Below are positions 8,295 to 14,583 of a stretch of 64,000 nucleotides of DNA, piece by piece. The DNA is from Prevotella sp. (lineage in GTDB: Bacteria > Bacteroidota > Bacteroidia > Bacteroidales > Bacteroidaceae): assembly GCA_015060535.1 (NCBI GenBank), contig SUYH01000014.1, positions 1 to 64,000 on the forward strand. The letters are read 5' to 3'. How positions within the stretch are numbered: the first letter of the stretch is position 1; each line of letters starts with the position of its first letter. Under the pieces are notes generated by a model. That model did not search any database, had not been told where the DNA came from, and saw only the letters and a program-made list of their open reading frames with translations. The position numbers were made by a program, and so were the translations under genes.

Positions 8295-8325
8295 TTGGCA
8301 GTTTGCGGGAAAGTTAGTATCTTTG
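8295..8325 (+). promoter_or_regulatory. Outward-facing promoter inside the left end
   Basis: TTG at 8295-8297, a 20-nt spacer and TATCTTTG at 8318-8325 lie about 25 bp upstream of the 50-codon ORF, on the strand opposite to the other passengers. Confidence 0.55.
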
Positions 8326-8350
8326 CATCGTCATTTATAAAATAGATAAT

Positions 8351-8503
8351 ATGAAACATTCAGAAAAAGTAATTGCTCTCGGTACAAACACCGCTTATAC
8401 AAGTGTCATCAGGCTGGCCGACAATCAGGATGAACCAGAGTACGACCCTCCAAGATGGGGAGAGACGGGAACAACCAGCAAAGAGCCTACAAAGCAGGCG
8501 TAG
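8351..8503 (+). CDS. 50-residue ORF near left end of transposon
   Basis: The frame from ATG at 8351 begins MKHSEKVIALGTNTAYTSVI and ends with TAG at 8501-8503. It sits 25 bp behind a Bacteroidetes promoter and an AT-rich leader. The product is soluble and hydrophilic with no recognised domain. The last 17 bp overlap the end of the convergent membrane-protein gene, which could mean the ORF has been truncated. It may be a small host-interaction protein or a relic of another passenger. Confidence 0.4.
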   Translation: MKHSEKVIALGTNTAYTSVIRLADNQDEPEYDPPRWGETGTTSKEPTKQA

Positions 8504-9101
8504 CAGTTGCGAAAAGCAATGTAATTACCGTTGTTACAAGCATAATGACAGATATGAGCACTATCACCGTTTTTGTTACCCTCTGATAGCACGCCTGCAT
8601 TTTGTCCACCTGCTCCCTTTGTCTGATGGCATCCCTTTCAATTCCTTTCAGGCAGGAAGCCAGATAAAATGCGGCACGTTGGCTTGCATCCACATCCTTC
8701 AGAGCGTCTATCATGCCTCCATCGAGAGAGTACGACTGCGTTGTACCCCGCGTGACATTATTCTTTCGGTAGATGACTCCCCAAAAGATGCCGTGCAGTC
8801 CTCCCAATAAAACCACGGTTAGCATAGACATTACGACTCTCGCCATTGTCGATTCAACAGAGCAGATGGCTGCAACAAGTCCGACGGAGAGTGTTGTTAA
8901 CAGCCCTGCCGTATGCAGTCCCTTAGTCCTCACTTCGTTGGAAAAGCGCAGCTGGTCCTCGACCACAAGTACACTTTGGTTGTAGGCACTCTTAATAAGA
9001 TCATATCCCAGGAACTCTACCATTGACTTTGTGTAATGGCCTGCGTTGAGTTTCTGCCCTGACTGGCAATCCCCTGCTTTCCTTTGTTTTTTCTTTGCCA
9101 T
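8487..9101 (-). CDS. Three-TM membrane protein, transposon passenger
   Basis: This is a 204-residue inner-membrane protein. After a basic N-terminus (MAKKKQRK), a TM hairpin spans about 65-81 and 88-110. A 60-residue cytoplasmic helix (DALKDVDASQRAAFYLASCLKGIERDAIRQREQVDKM) leads to a third TM at about 177-199. The family is not recognised. The layout resembles small membrane effectors found beside defence genes, but that is a guess from topology. It has its own promoter (TATCTTTG at 9129-9136, minus) and is separated from the HTH/R-M-S operon by a terminator at 9171-9188, so it is expressed separately. Confidence 0.65.
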   Translation of the reverse strand: MAKKKQRKAGDCQSGQKLNAGHYTKSMVEFLGYDLIKSAYNQSVLVVEDQLRFSNEVRTKGLHTAGLLTTLSVGLVAAICSVESTMARVVMSMLTVVLLGGLHGIFWGVIYRKNNVTRGTTQSYSLDGGMIDALKDVDASQRAAFYLASCLKGIERDAIRQREQVDKMQACYQRVTKTVIVLISVIMLVTTVITLLFATATPAL

Positions 9102-9128
9102 AATCTATGTTGTTTTGATTTCACGATG

Positions 9129-9136
9129 CAAAGATA
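9129..9136 (-). promoter_or_regulatory. Promoter of the passenger membrane-protein gene
   Basis: The minus strand reads TATCTTTG, with a TTG 19 nt further upstream. It lies about 28 bp before the ATG at 9101. Confidence 0.6.
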
Positions 9137-9170
9137 CGAAAAGTTTCCGAAACATCAAGGACAACAAAAA

Positions 9171-9188
9171 GCCAGCCCGGAGGCTGGC
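9171..9188 (-). terminator. Terminator after the R-M-S/HTH operon
   Basis: GCCAGCC-CGGA-GGCTGGC forms a perfect 7-bp stem with a 4-nt loop, followed by TTTTTGTTGT on the minus strand, 30-45 bp beyond the HTH gene stop. Confidence 0.8.
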
Positions 9189-9215
9189 AGTTGCATTTAT
9201 AAAATAGCGGACGCC

Positions 9216-9440
9216 TCACGCGCCCTTCAGCGACATAGCGCTGAGTTCAGCTGCAAAGGTACGCAATTTCTCGTTAATACGTGCAATATTCCTCGGACTT
9301 ATTTGCTTCAGCCCTGCTTTGTATTGCAGCATCTGGCTCTCGCTCATGTCGCAGATACGAGCCAGTGCCCTTGCAGAAATGTATGGTGCCAGTGCCTCCA
9401 GCAGCTCTGCCACGGTGTCAAATTCTCTGTTCGGTTCCAT
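9216..9440 (-). CDS. Small helix-turn-helix protein next to R-M-S gene
   Basis: This 74-residue protein has a compact HTH pattern in residues 18-60: ISARALARICDMSESQMLQYKAG, then ISPRNIARINEKLR, typical of XRE-like small regulators. Its ATG overlaps the TAA stop of the R-M-S gene by one base (TAATG), so the two are translationally coupled. Its position suggests a role in controlling the restriction enzyme, like a controller protein of type II systems, although here it is downstream of the enzyme. It may equally be a Bacteroidetes antitoxin-type HTH. No operator was identified. Confidence 0.65.
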   Translation of the reverse strand: MEPNREFDTVAELLEALAPYISARALARICDMSESQMLQYKAGLKQISPRNIARINEKLRTFAAELSAMSLKGA

Positions 9441-11911
9441 TATCTTAATACGCTTGTTATACTATCCTGCATTTCGTTCTTCTTCTTTTGGATTTTAGCA
9501 TTCAGGCTGTCTATTTCTGAATACTTCTTTTTTATAAACGACGTATCACCTTCTATCAGTGATTTCGGTATTAGTATCTTTTTTAGTTTGGTCGCCGACA
9601 GACTTGTCCGTATAGAACCTAACGCGAAGATGTCGATATACTCATTATAGAACGGATTCTTTAAGATTGCGCACAGCACTTGTGCGTCAAGTCCGTTCTT
9701 GGTTTTGAAAACAACATAAGCGGGGCTTATAAGCATACCGTCGTATTCGCTTCCGACAATTCCTATACTTCCTACATTGATACGGTACGGATTGAAGGCG
9801 ATATCACCTTTATGGATGATTTTTGCGCTTTTTATGTCGCTCCCCTTTACTTGGTATTTCTTTTCGTCGTCCTCGTCCAGGATAACGCCGTAGTTGTTGG
9901 TAACACTTACGAGCGAAAATGTTTCGTTTGGGGACTCGTTCTTTGGATGGGTTTGCTTTGAATTGATTTCAATGTAATTATCAAGCTCAACCTTCTCGAA
10001 TTTCATCTTGGACAATCTTTCCTTAAACCAGTAATATCTGGCATCAATCCTGTCTTCTGTCTTGTCCGTACTAATCATCAGGCAGTTATGCTCCAAGACT
10101 TTGAAACTTTCAGACTGATAGAATCCGTTTGACATGGCTTTTGAGAACTCTTTGAAAATCTGAATAAGGTCGTTAGCGCCACTACGCGACGCATCACCAT
10201 TTGGATCATAGCCGATTTCCTTGGCTACTCCCATGAATATGTTGTAGCTGTTCAGCCCCATCTTGGACTGAATGTCAAAGATTTCATCCTCAGTCTCGAT
10301 GTCTTTAATACGATTGAAGTATTCCGCAGGAAATTTCTTCAAGAACAATACGCTGGTACTGATAGTTGGAACACCACTTGGGGCAAACGTATGTTTAGGC
10401 AGTGAGGTGACGGCAACTATTCGTGCGTATTTCCGTATCATTTTCCTTACGCAAGATGTGTTTGAACAAACAAGCACCCCATCTGGTATGACGATGGCCA
10501 TTTCTCCTTCAGGCTTCAATATTTTCAATGCTCTTTCAATGAAAAGGCATTCTGTCTTCTTGACATTGTTGTCCTTGTATAAGTCGTACATGGGCAACAC
10601 CTTGCCGTCCTCTTCGTTGTTCCCGAAAGGCGGGTTTGCTAATACAAGACTCACACCCTTATCAGCGAATGGGTATTCTGCCTTATTGTAATCCTTAACG
10701 TCCAATCCGTTGCCTCTCACAACATTCTCACCGTCACCCCACATTATCATGTTCATCTTTGCAGTCTGGGTAGCTCTTGGTTCTGCGTCAACACCGAAGA
10801 CGTGCTCATCCTTGATTTCTCCCAGATATTCATCACGGGTTTTGTCCCAACTTCTGAAAATATCGTCAGGGGTGTCGATAGCCGACTGCCTCATTTTTTG
10901 GTAAGCCTTGATTAAAAAGCCACCAGTCCCACATGCTGGGTCCAGTAAGACAGTCCTTAGATTGATGTCTGCGATACTGACCATGAAATCTACGACAGGA
11001 CGCGGAGTGAAGAATTGACCAAGTCCCTTTCCTCTGAACGTAGCCGACAGGAATATCTCGTAAGCCTTCCCTTTTACGTCCATAGGTATTTCGTTGATGG
11101 TGTAGCCGTCCAGCAATTCCAAAATTTTCTCAATGGCATCGGTACTCAGACCAATTTTATCCTTACTTTCATCAAAAATTTTAGGATATGCTTTACAGGT
11201 TGCCTTAAATCGCTCATCAATGTACCCTTTGGCATTGTCCATCTTCTTTTCTTCCAGGAATTTCGACAAACTGAATCTTTCCAGCCCATCATGCTCCTTA
11301 GTCCATCGTTCCTCCGAAATCTTCATAAAGAGCAGTTTGCTCCATCCGTCAAACGCATTGGTGGGGTCAAGATGGTCTATGTCCCTGATTTTTTTGTGAA
11401 TGTCTTTCAGTAATTGTGAGAAACTTTCCGACTGGTCGTCTATTATCTGATGAGCAACGCGGTCCTCCGTAATTCCGCCATCTTCAGAAACGGCATCAAG
11501 TATCAATTTTATCTTTAAGTTCTCCAGTGCCCTCCTGATAAGAAATATACGTTTGTTCCCTTTCAGGTAAGCCCTCAGTACGAAGTCCTTTCCGTTACAC
11601 AGTACACCATACGTCGCACCCAATCCCCATGCGTAAGAATCAAGTTGGGCTACAGCGTTATCATCCAATTTCTCCGTTTTCTTTTTCGATTCAACAACAA
11701 TAAAAGGTTGTTTGTTCTTATAGATAACCAAATCGGCTTGTTTGGTTTCTCTATCACCCCTTCCTATCTGTATCTCAACTGTGACTTTATGATTGTAATC
11801 GTTGTCGCTCTTGATAATTCCCAATTCTCTGAACAAAGGCAGTATAACCTTGTCAGTTACGTCATCCTCGCTTTTTACGTTTGCGAGATTATAATTCAAA
11901 TACTTGTCCAT
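9440..11911 (-). CDS. Single-chain restriction-methylation-specificity enzyme (type IIG-like)
   Basis: This 823-residue protein fuses three activities. Residues 15-110 are an HsdR_N-like PD-(D/E)XK domain with D60 (KQADLVIY) and E74-S-K76 (IVVESKKK). Residues 170-560 are an N6-adenine methylase with QFFTPRPVVDF (about 300), motif I DPACGTGGF (324-332) and motif IV NPPF (426-429). Residues 640-823 are one HsdS-type target-recognition domain (DIAFNPYRINVGSIGIVGSEYDGMLISPAYVVF) ending in a coiled coil. This is the layout of type IIG enzymes that cut and methylate as one chain, so no HsdR is needed. All key motifs look intact. It follows the transposase gene by 29 bp on the same strand. Confidence 0.88.
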   Translation of the reverse strand: MDKYLNYNLANVKSEDDVTDKVILPLFRELGIIKSDNDYNHKVTVEIQIGRGDRETKQADLVIYKNKQPFIVVESKKKTEKLDDNAVAQLDSYAWGLGATYGVLCNGKDFVLRAYLKGNKRIFLIRRALENLKIKLILDAVSEDGGITEDRVAHQIIDDQSESFSQLLKDIHKKIRDIDHLDPTNAFDGWSKLLFMKISEERWTKEHDGLERFSLSKFLEEKKMDNAKGYIDERFKATCKAYPKIFDESKDKIGLSTDAIEKILELLDGYTINEIPMDVKGKAYEIFLSATFRGKGLGQFFTPRPVVDFMVSIADINLRTVLLDPACGTGGFLIKAYQKMRQSAIDTPDDIFRSWDKTRDEYLGEIKDEHVFGVDAEPRATQTAKMNMIMWGDGENVVRGNGLDVKDYNKAEYPFADKGVSLVLANPPFGNNEEDGKVLPMYDLYKDNNVKKTECLFIERALKILKPEGEMAIVIPDGVLVCSNTSCVRKMIRKYARIVAVTSLPKHTFAPSGVPTISTSVLFLKKFPAEYFNRIKDIETEDEIFDIQSKMGLNSYNIFMGVAKEIGYDPNGDASRSGANDLIQIFKEFSKAMSNGFYQSESFKVLEHNCLMISTDKTEDRIDARYYWFKERLSKMKFEKVELDNYIEINSKQTHPKNESPNETFSLVSVTNNYGVILDEDDEKKYQVKGSDIKSAKIIHKGDIAFNPYRINVGSIGIVGSEYDGMLISPAYVVFKTKNGLDAQVLCAILKNPFYNEYIDIFALGSIRTSLSATKLKKILIPKSLIEGDTSFIKKKYSEIDSLNAKIQKKKNEMQDSITSVLR

Positions 11912-11940
11912 ACGCTATATATATTATAAAAGGTATTTAG

Positions 11941-12891
11941 TCATGCCGTCTTCCTATACGTCCTGTGCTTGAAGTCCGTGCGGTACGACGCGCTGATCAT
12001 CACCAGACGGTCAAACAAGTCCTCGCCGAAGTAGCGGCGGTTGAACTTGTAGCAGAACTCATTCAGATACTCCTGCAGGAACTCAGGACCTATGCCGTGA
12101 TACATGTCGGCCAGCAACGTCTTGGCATTAGCTATGGCAATATGTACCCAGGGCAGCACACGGCCAATGTCCTTCGGGTCGATAACCTGCGACTTGTGTT
12201 CCGTAAACATATCCTTGAAATGCACGTAGCTCCTGTGGTCGTCCGTCGTCAGCCGTGCATCCTTCTCAATACTCCTTGCAGCCACAGCGTCAATCGTCTT
12301 AGCTTTCTCGTCAGGTATCACAATCATCTTGATATGGCTCACCGTCTTAGGCTTCTGTCCCTTCTTAGGTTCTTCTTTTACAGGCGTGCTCTCCGCAATC
12401 ACCATCACCTTCGACTTCCGCTGACTGCCTGCGCCAGCCTTCAGCTTCTCGTGTTTCTTCTCCTTGGGTATCTCCGTCGAGAAAAAGCCCTCGTCCAGCT
12501 CTATGCAGCCCCGCAGCGTGTACTTGTCATCACGCTTACCCATCACCGAGCGCAGCTTGTGCAGCAACTCCCATACGGGCTGATAGCGATTGTGCCCCAA
12601 CTGCCGCTGCAACTCAGCCGCCGATATACTCTTCTTCGTAGCCGTCAACAAGTGCATAGCCACAAACCAGTACATAAATGGCAGCTTCGAGCCGTGCATC
12701 ACCGTGCCACTCCTGAGCGTAGTCCTGTGCCGGCAATGCTTGCACTGATACTGTTGCTTGCTCTCCAGCCAAACCACATCGTGCGAGCCGCAATGCTGGC
12801 ATGTCACGCCCTCCTTGTCTCGCCATTCCCTGAACCGCCGCCGACAGGCCGCTTCGTCAGGAAAATACTTGTTAAACTCGTAAATCTTCAT
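11941..12891 (-). CDS. IS1595-family transposase
   Basis: This 316-residue transposase moves the element by a DDE-type reaction. An N-terminal zinc ribbon (C31-X2-C34, C50-X2-C53) precedes the ISXO2-like catalytic core: D133 in CIELDEGFF, D217/D218 in LTTDDHRSY, and the third site in HIAIANAKTLL (N255, K257), followed by the conserved EFCYKFNRRYFG. The ATG at 12891 was chosen because the promoter (-7 at 12919-12926) puts the transcription start downstream of the alternative ATG at 12921. No frameshift is visible, so it is probably functional. The long antisense frame across it is a shadow. Confidence 0.92.
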   Translation of the reverse strand: MKIYEFNKYFPDEAACRRRFREWRDKEGVTCQHCGSHDVVWLESKQQYQCKHCRHRTTLRSGTVMHGSKLPFMYWFVAMHLLTATKKSISAAELQRQLGHNRYQPVWELLHKLRSVMGKRDDKYTLRGCIELDEGFFSTEIPKEKKHEKLKAGAGSQRKSKVMVIAESTPVKEEPKKGQKPKTVSHIKMIVIPDEKAKTIDAVAARSIEKDARLTTDDHRSYVHFKDMFTEHKSQVIDPKDIGRVLPWVHIAIANAKTLLADMYHGIGPEFLQEYLNEFCYKFNRRYFGEDLFDRLVMISASYRTDFKHRTYRKTA

Positions 12892-12918
12892 GTTACTTTC
12901 TATTTTATAAATGCACTG

Positions 12919-12950
12919 CAAAGGTAATCATTTTGATTTACTTTACCAAA
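12919..12950 (-). promoter_or_regulatory. Transposase promoter
   Basis: The minus strand has TTTG (12947-12950), a 20-nt spacer and TACCTTTG (12919-12926), 28 bp before the ATG at 12891. It sits inside the right end, so transcription runs inward across all minus-strand passengers. Confidence 0.75.
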
Positions 12951-13008
12951 CTTTTTCCCGATTATTTTTATCTAAGGTTCAAAAAAATCGGCCTACCCGT
13001 CAGGATAA

Positions 13009-13045
13009 GCCGAAAAATGTTGGTGGTACGATAGCGGATAATCAT
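13009..13045 (-). repeat. Right terminal inverted repeat of the element
   Basis: This is the inverse copy of 8252-8288. Reading inward it gives ATGATTATCCGC, T, ATCGTACCACCAA. It abuts the right target duplication. Confidence 0.88.
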
Positions 13046-13053
13046 TAAAATTT
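13046..13053. repeat. Right target-site duplication TAAAATTT
   Basis: Identical to 8244-8251; it lies between the right inverted repeat and the first codons of the interrupted gene. Confidence 0.9.
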
Positions 13054-13060
13054 TCTTCAT
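13046..13060 (-). pseudogene. First five codons of the split secreted-protein gene
   Basis: ATG AAG AAA ATT TTA (MKKIL) begins at 13060 and runs into the transposon. Its continuation is at 8243 down to 7587. It lies 10 bp after the stop of the 26-residue membrane peptide gene on the same strand. Confidence 0.8.
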
Positions 13061-13070
13061 ATCTTGTTTT

Positions 13071-13151
13071 CTATTTAAATCTCTGATGCCTTGTCCAATG
13101 ATGCAGGGCGTTGCCTACTACGAACACAATAATCAGAAGAATATATTTCAT
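13071..13151 (-). CDS. 26-residue membrane mini-protein
   Basis: The frame from the ATG at 13151 gives MKYILLIIVFVVGNALHHWT and ends HQRFK. It is a single hydrophobic helix followed by a basic His/Arg tail. Its start overlaps the stop of the upstream 123-residue gene by 4 bp (ATGA), the usual sign of translational coupling, and the split secreted-protein gene follows 10 bp later. A membrane peptide of this operon is plausible; no family is known. Confidence 0.45.
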   Translation of the reverse strand: MKYILLIIVFVVGNALHHWTRHQRFK

Positions 13152-13519
13152 AACTTTTTCTTCGGTTTGGGAAATTTTATTCTATGAGTGAAGATGGTGC
13201 GAAGGTAGCCCCAATATAAGGGGATGGCGTCAGTGTCGCGACTACCGATGCATTGAGCAAAATCCTCTACCTTTACAACTTTTATATCGTAGATATTGCG
13301 GGATATCTCAAACAACACCGCTATCTGCTCGCCGTTGTATTTGGGAGAGGGTGTGACTTCATCAACCCTTTGCCATTCTGTCGAACGTCCAAAGTCCTTA
13401 CCCGCGCTGAAAGCATGGGCAAGATCGTCTTCTGTCAAGGGACGCTTGTTCTTCTTGACAAAATCCTGAGCGTACTTTGTAGCAGGACCTATTTTATATC
13501 GACTTTCTTCATCCATCAT
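13148..13519 (-). CDS. Hypothetical protein of interrupted operon
   Basis: This encodes 123 residues from the ATG at 13519 (MMDEESRYKIGPATKYAQDF). The longer frame to 13621 was rejected because its first 34 codons are the overlapping lipoprotein gene read in another frame. The protein is soluble, with a helical N-terminal half (TEDDLAHAFSAGKDFGRSTEW) and a β-rich C-terminal half ending in a basic PKPKKKL tail. The family is unrecognised. It lies between a lipoprotein gene (16 bp upstream) and a coupled membrane mini-protein. Confidence 0.55.
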   Translation of the reverse strand: MMDEESRYKIGPATKYAQDFVKKNKRPLTEDDLAHAFSAGKDFGRSTEWQRVDEVTPSPKYNGEQIAVLFEISRNIYDIKVVKVEDFAQCIGSRDTDAIPLYWGYLRTIFTHRIKFPKPKKKL

Positions 13520-13535
13520 TTTTATAATCTGGGGT

Positions 13536-13791
13536 TCAGAAGTTGATATGGGTTTCACCAGACCACTCGGTTTTAAAGACGACATTGCCGATTTGGACGA
13601 TGCCGTATTTGTCGAAGGCATTGCCCAGGTTCTTGGTAGTAGGCGGGATTAGTATGTCATACGGAGTAAGGTCCTTCTCGCAAGCAGTGAGAAGGAATCC
13701 GACAACAAAAAGGGATAGTAAAAATAGCGTGCGGAGGGCTCTAAAAAATGCCCCCCACAGCCCTATGTGCTGTATTGTTGATGTGCATCAT
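13536..13791 (-). pseudogene. Small lipoprotein gene with apparent frameshift
   Basis: The minus strand encodes RALRTLFLLSLFVVGFLLTAC, a clear lipoprotein signal with lipobox LTAC, then EKDLTPYDILIPPTTK to a TGA at 13538-13536, about 65 residues. That frame has no ATG, GTG or TTG before an upstream TGA. The only nearby ATGs (13791, 13788) are in another frame, which runs out at TAG within the signal region. A one-base slip in either the G6 or T6 run (about 13746-13760) would join them. It may be a pseudogene, a phase-variable gene or a sequencing error. The promoter at 13855-13886 fits. Confidence 0.5.
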
Positions 13792-13854
13792 ACGCGTGGG
13801 TTAGTAATTCGTTAAGTGCAAGGCTGCATAGCAGACTCGCAGGCTTCTAGTATG

Positions 13855-13886
13855 CAAAAGTAATGAAAATAGAGGGAAACGCCAAA
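13855..13886 (-). promoter_or_regulatory. Promoter of the interrupted small-protein operon
   Basis: TTTG (13883-13886), a 20-nt spacer and TACTTTTG (13855-13862) read on the minus strand. The -33 box is part of GCCAAATTTATTTGA, the same 15-mer as at 2591-2605. Confidence 0.7.
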
Positions 13887-13904
13887 TTTATTTGAATATT
13901 TTTT

Positions 13905-13938
13905 AGTGTGCACAGAGGGACTGTCCCCGTGTGCACTA
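13905..13938. repeat. REP-like repeat (GGGACTGTCCCC type)
   Basis: GTGTGCAC-AGAGGGACTGTCCCC-GTGTGCAC: outer GTGCAC arms around a near-palindromic GGGACTGTCCC. Relatives lie at 3411-3437, 7351-7375, 14428-14485, 18706-18784 and 19115-19151. Confidence 0.6.
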
Positions 13939-13986
13939 GAGGGAAGATGGAAGAGAAGGTAGGTTCCTACTCTTCAAATGGTACGA

Positions 13987-14070
13987 TTATTTGAGATTGT
14001 GGATTGACTCGCGAATCTGCAGAAGCATGTCTTCGACGATTTTAAGCTGCTGAAAAGATATCGATGCCAT
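13987..14070 (-). pseudogene. Possible HEPN (HepT-like) remnant
   Basis: A 27-residue frame starting 27 bp inside the end of the nucleotidyltransferase gene reads MASISFQQLKIVEDMLLQIR and ends ESIHNLK. Nucleotidyltransferase genes of this class are often followed by an overlapping HEPN-domain gene, and the peptide looks like the first helix of one. It is much shorter than a HEPN protein, so it is at best a truncated partner. Low confidence. Confidence 0.25.
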
Positions 14071-14344
14071 CGTTTTCAATTTGTTGACGGAAAAAAGGAC
14101 GCAGATTGGCGTGGTCTTGAATCAAATCGACCTTGCAACCCAGAAGCTGTTCCAAATATTGCGCAGCTAGGATGTAATTGAAGAATTTTGAAGGCATCCT
14201 GACGAAAAGGTCTATATCACTATCCTCTCGGTGCATACCTCTTGCCACAGATCCAAAAAGACGCATACTTTCGATTCCGAATTGTTGTTGCAATTCAGTT
14301 TGATGCTCTCTGAGCAAATCGATGTATTCTTGCGACGTTTTCAT
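14042..14344 (-). CDS. MNT-type nucleotidyltransferase
   Basis: This is a 100-residue minimal nucleotidyltransferase. The ATG at 14344 is used because the promoter TATATTTG at 14372-14379 would start transcription just upstream of it. It has the signature GSVARG (31-36) followed by DSDIDL with the metal-binding Asp pair (D43, D45), and a third Asp in KVDLI. MNT proteins are usually the antitoxin half of HEPN-MNT modules and inactivate the HEPN RNase by AMPylation. Here only a 27-codon possible HEPN start follows, so this looks like a solitary antitoxin. Confidence 0.85.
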   Translation of the reverse strand: MKTSQEYIDLLREHQTELQQQFGIESMRLFGSVARGMHREDSDIDLFVRMPSKFFNYILAAQYLEQLLGCKVDLIQDHANLRPFFRQQIENDGIDIFSAA

Positions 14345-14427
14345 ATATGTGCATTTTGGTCTTCTCGGCTGCAAATATAGACATTATTTCTGAAAATTGC
14401 AAATAAATGGAGATTTATTTATAAATC

Positions 14428-14485
14428 ACACCGTGCCTGGCACCCTGTGACAAGGAGAACACGCGGGGACAGTCCCCGTGTGAGC
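14428..14485. repeat. REP-like repeat cluster
   Basis: CACCGTGCCTGGCACC lies next to GGGGACAGTCCCCGTGTGAGCA, each near-palindromic. The 14345-14583 gap holds this cluster, a 17-nt TAACGGGTGCAAGTCCC tract (minus strand) reminiscent of group II introns, and a terminator. Confidence 0.55.
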
Positions 14486-14544
14486 AGGCTGCGCTCGGGA
14501 CTTGCACCCGTTAGATTATGCCCATGTCGGGCGAACAAGAAAAA

Positions 14545-14568
14545 AGCCCGCTCCTTGCGGGGCGGGCT
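14545..14568 (-). terminator. Terminator of the 727-residue lipoprotein gene
   Basis: On the minus strand AGCCCGC and GCGGGCT pair around a 9-10 nt loop and are followed by TTTTTTCTTG, 16-40 bp past the stop at 14584. Confidence 0.8.
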
Positions 14569-14583
14569 CATTTGTCACTCATC

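Larger units (their letters stand above)
8252..13045 (-). mobile_element. IS1595-type transposon with restriction-modification passenger
   Basis: This 4,794-bp element is bounded by inverted repeats. The left end begins ATGATTATCCGC-A-ATCGTACCACCAA and the right end, read inward, ATGATTATCCGC-T-ATCGTACCACCAA, followed by CGGC in both. A perfect 8-bp duplication flanks it. The transposase (11941-12891) lies next to the right end. Passengers are a single-chain R-M-S protein, a small HTH protein, a three-TM protein and, near the left end, a 50-codon ORF on the other strand. IS1595-family elements are known to carry passenger genes. Intact ends and a perfect duplication suggest a recent, complete insertion. 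Confidence 0.9.

Noticed and set aside
11965..12927. 320-codon plus-strand open frame
   Set aside because: Antisense shadow of the transposase; Leu/His/Arg-rich with no domain.
13520..13621. 34-codon upstream extension of the 123-residue gene
   Set aside because: It is the 3' end of the lipoprotein gene read in another frame; Ser/Thr/Pro-rich without coding character.
14486..14526. Possible group II intron fragment (TAACGGGTGCAAGTCCC on the minus strand)
   Set aside because: Only a short tract resembles intron sequence; no reverse transcriptase, domain V hairpin or intron boundaries are nearby.
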